From assembly GCA_903891085.1 (NCBI GenBank), contig CAITDJ010000131.1, positions 48,130-112,129 on the forward strand: 64,000 nucleotides of DNA, in the 5' to 3' direction. Position numbers and translations under genes: made by a program. The notes below the pieces were generated by a model. It ran no database searches, was not told where the DNA came from, and saw only the letters and a list, made by a program, of their open reading frames with translations. The DNA comes from an uncultured Bacteroidota bacterium (GTDB taxonomy: Bacteria > Bacteroidota > Bacteroidia > Bacteroidales > F082). Positions within the stretch are counted from its first letter, which is position 1; each line of letters opens with the position of its first letter. Positions 62,953-64,000 of this stretch are shown piece after piece.

Positions 62953-63158
62953 ACCGGATAAGTGTTGTCCCTTTGATTATTACCATGTTGGTGGAGGCTT
63001 TCGTAGCCCACGCAAATCAGCCGCTGTCGGAAAAGGAACATGCACTGCTTTTTCTGTTTCCCTATATTACACTTTTTCTTTCCAGTGCCGGACGCTTTTC
63101 AGTCGATTATTACCTATCCAAAAGATTCAGAAATAGAAAAGGATCTCTCAATACTTAA
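62952..63158 (+). pseudogene. 3' fragment of a DoxX family membrane protein
   Basis: About 68 codons beginning near RISVVPLIITMLVEAF and ending RNRKGSLNT. The sequence AFVAHANQPLSEKEHALLFL...SSAGRFSVD closely matches the C-terminal part of DoxX-type four-helix proteins (HANDPFxxKExALL, GAGRFSLD). The N-terminal two helices are absent; the frame meets the minus-strand fragment at the same point. It overlaps the next T9SS gene's stop by 11 nt. Confidence 0.75.
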
Positions 63159-64000
63159 TAATCTTCTCAGTTTTGGAGTAGTTCCCGCATGAAATCCGTA
63201 GGAAATAGACTCCTGCAGGAAGCAGTTTCATGTCGATACGTGTATTGAAATCATCACCGTTTATATCAAATTGTTTCTGCAATACATTGGCCATCACAGC
63301 GTTCGACAGATTCACGGAAACCGTTTTTGTCTGAATGTTTTTAATTTTTATCGCTAACCAATCTGAAGTGGGATTTGGATAGATACTCAGAAAAAATGGG
63401 GTGTTTATTTCACTAATTTCAGTGATATTACCAATACCGAATTCAAATTCAGCGAAGCCTCCGAAATCAGGATCAAACGCATACAATAATGCATTGCTGC
63501 CATCCAGAATGTTAAAATAGCCTGAGCCCTGTGCCGGTTGATTCCAGAATTCCAGTCCATTTCCACCCGAATCGTCAATTCTTAACTTGTAGCAGCCAAC
63601 AGGAAGAATGAAACTATCATTATAAATAGCATTGTTTCCGCAGTCTGTTCTCTCAAAAAACACTTCACCATCACCTTCGTACAATGTATATTTTGTTTGA
63701 TTCCCTACATTGTTTGTCTTTAACTGTATGGTTGTCAGCTCTCCAAATGGATAAACATGGATGTCGTTAAAACCGGATGTGTTTGTGTTATTGGGCAAAT
63801 ATTCATCTTTCAGATTGTTCGGATTGCTTATAGCCGCTGTAAATCTATCTGCCGTTCCAAGCCAGAAAGTGAGCGCAGAAACAGGCAAAACAACAGTATC
63901 CTGTTCAAGAAAACTGAGCGAACCTGTCCAGTTGTAATTTTGTTGAATACCTCCTTCGATAAAATAGGTAATATTCAAACTGTTCAGTGTTGTTGACCCA
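63148..64000 (-). CDS. T9SS type A sorting domain protein, 5' partial
   Basis: About 283 residues visible; the frame stays open past the window edge, so the N-terminus is missing. It begins in a CARDB/Ig-like domain (TLNSLNITYFIEGG, NYNWTGSLSFLEQDTVVLP), then a region with CGNN and GCYKLRIDDSGGNGLEF. It ends in a type A sorting domain: SIYPNPTSDWLAIKI, LPAGVYFLRISCG and TEKIIKY. The mature function lies outside the window, possibly a peptidase or hydrolase. Convergent with the DoxX fragment. Confidence 0.87.
   Translation of the reverse strand, partial: GSTTLNSLNITYFIEGGIQQNYNWTGSLSFLEQDTVVLPVSALTFWLGTADRFTAAISNPNNLKDEYLPNNTNTSGFNDIHVYPFGELTTIQLKTNNVGNQTKYTLYEGDGEVFFERTDCGNNAIYNDSFILPVGCYKLRIDDSGGNGLEFWNQPAQGSGYFNILDGSNALLYAFDPDFGGFAEFEFGIGNITEISEINTPFFLSIYPNPTSDWLAIKIKNIQTKTVSVNLSNAVMANVLQKQFDINGDDFNTRIDMKLLPAGVYFLRISCGNYSKTEKIIKY

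Noticed and set aside
62894..63136. 80-codon plus-strand frame in the junction region
   Set aside because: Shares no frame with the DoxX fragment and has a low-complexity basic composition; a shadow frame.
1..64000. CRISPR array, restriction-modification, toxin-antitoxin or other defence locus
   Set aside because: No regularly spaced repeats and no nuclease, methyltransferase or toxin pairs were seen in any open frame.

Overview
This 64 kb window is a chromosomal segment of a Bacteroidota bacterium, probably of the order Bacteroidales or a close relative. The evidence is the Bacteroidota promoter form (TTG, 18-20 nt, TAnnTTTG), three proteins with type IX secretion sorting tails, two LruC-domain lipoproteins, a short primary sigma factor downstream of rpsO and pnp, the DUF1573-yajC-YbbR-coaE series, and a GT3-GT35 glycogen synthase/phosphorylase fusion. 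Most genes are ordinary housekeeping or envelope genes and coding density is high.

Layout. 1-15.3 kb: an M3 peptidase cut by the window edge, beta-barrel and M1 peptidase genes, a large LruC/Ig lipoprotein preceded by a relic of a paralogue, a beta-helix lipoprotein, an NRK-like kinase with an HD hydrolase, an M23 peptidase with a HAD protein, and a lipid kinase with an eIF1-like factor. 15.5-26.2 kb: an MscS channel, then a glycogen/alpha-glucan cluster (debranching enzyme, GT4, GH57, GT3-GT35 fusion) read from one recognisable promoter. 26.2-28.4 kb: a small accessory patch of two secreted-protein genes bracketed by a duplicated terminator plus pepD tail and by dispersed repeats. 28.4-37.9 kb, mostly minus strand: pepD, a response regulator, rpe, rpoD, pnp, rpsO, a lipoprotein and typA, with idi on the plus strand. 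38-42.8 kb: lipoate ligase, a DUF1338 enzyme and a YdiJ-like flavoprotein; the last two fit a 2-oxoadipate to D-2-hydroxyglutarate to 2-oxoglutarate route. 43-55 kb: the second LruC protein, coaE/YbbR/yajC/DUF1573, a type B T9SS protein, a FabH-like synthase, a thioredoxin-fold protein, smpB, a PD40 propeller protein and acs. 55-61.7 kb: a TonB-dependent receptor behind a TPP riboswitch, divergent aroQ, a GT2 and LpxL-like pair, and a GWxTD protein. 61.9-64 kb: two tRNA-Ser genes followed by a decayed island: a 45-residue integrase stump, two truncated genes meeting at a junction, and a T9SS protein that leaves the window.

The most unusual signal is the C-terminal about 80 residues of the GH57 enzyme, which align without gaps, from memory, to the C-terminal domain of the flagellar switch protein FliG, although no flagellar gene is present. 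The other items most worth checking are the thiamine-riboswitch-controlled receptor with an RBS-proximal hairpin, the DUF1338-YdiJ pair, the synthase-phosphorylase fusion and the tRNA-Ser island scar. I saw no CRISPR array, prophage, intact insertion sequence, rRNA operon or defence system. All family calls come from reading the protein sequences; no search was run.
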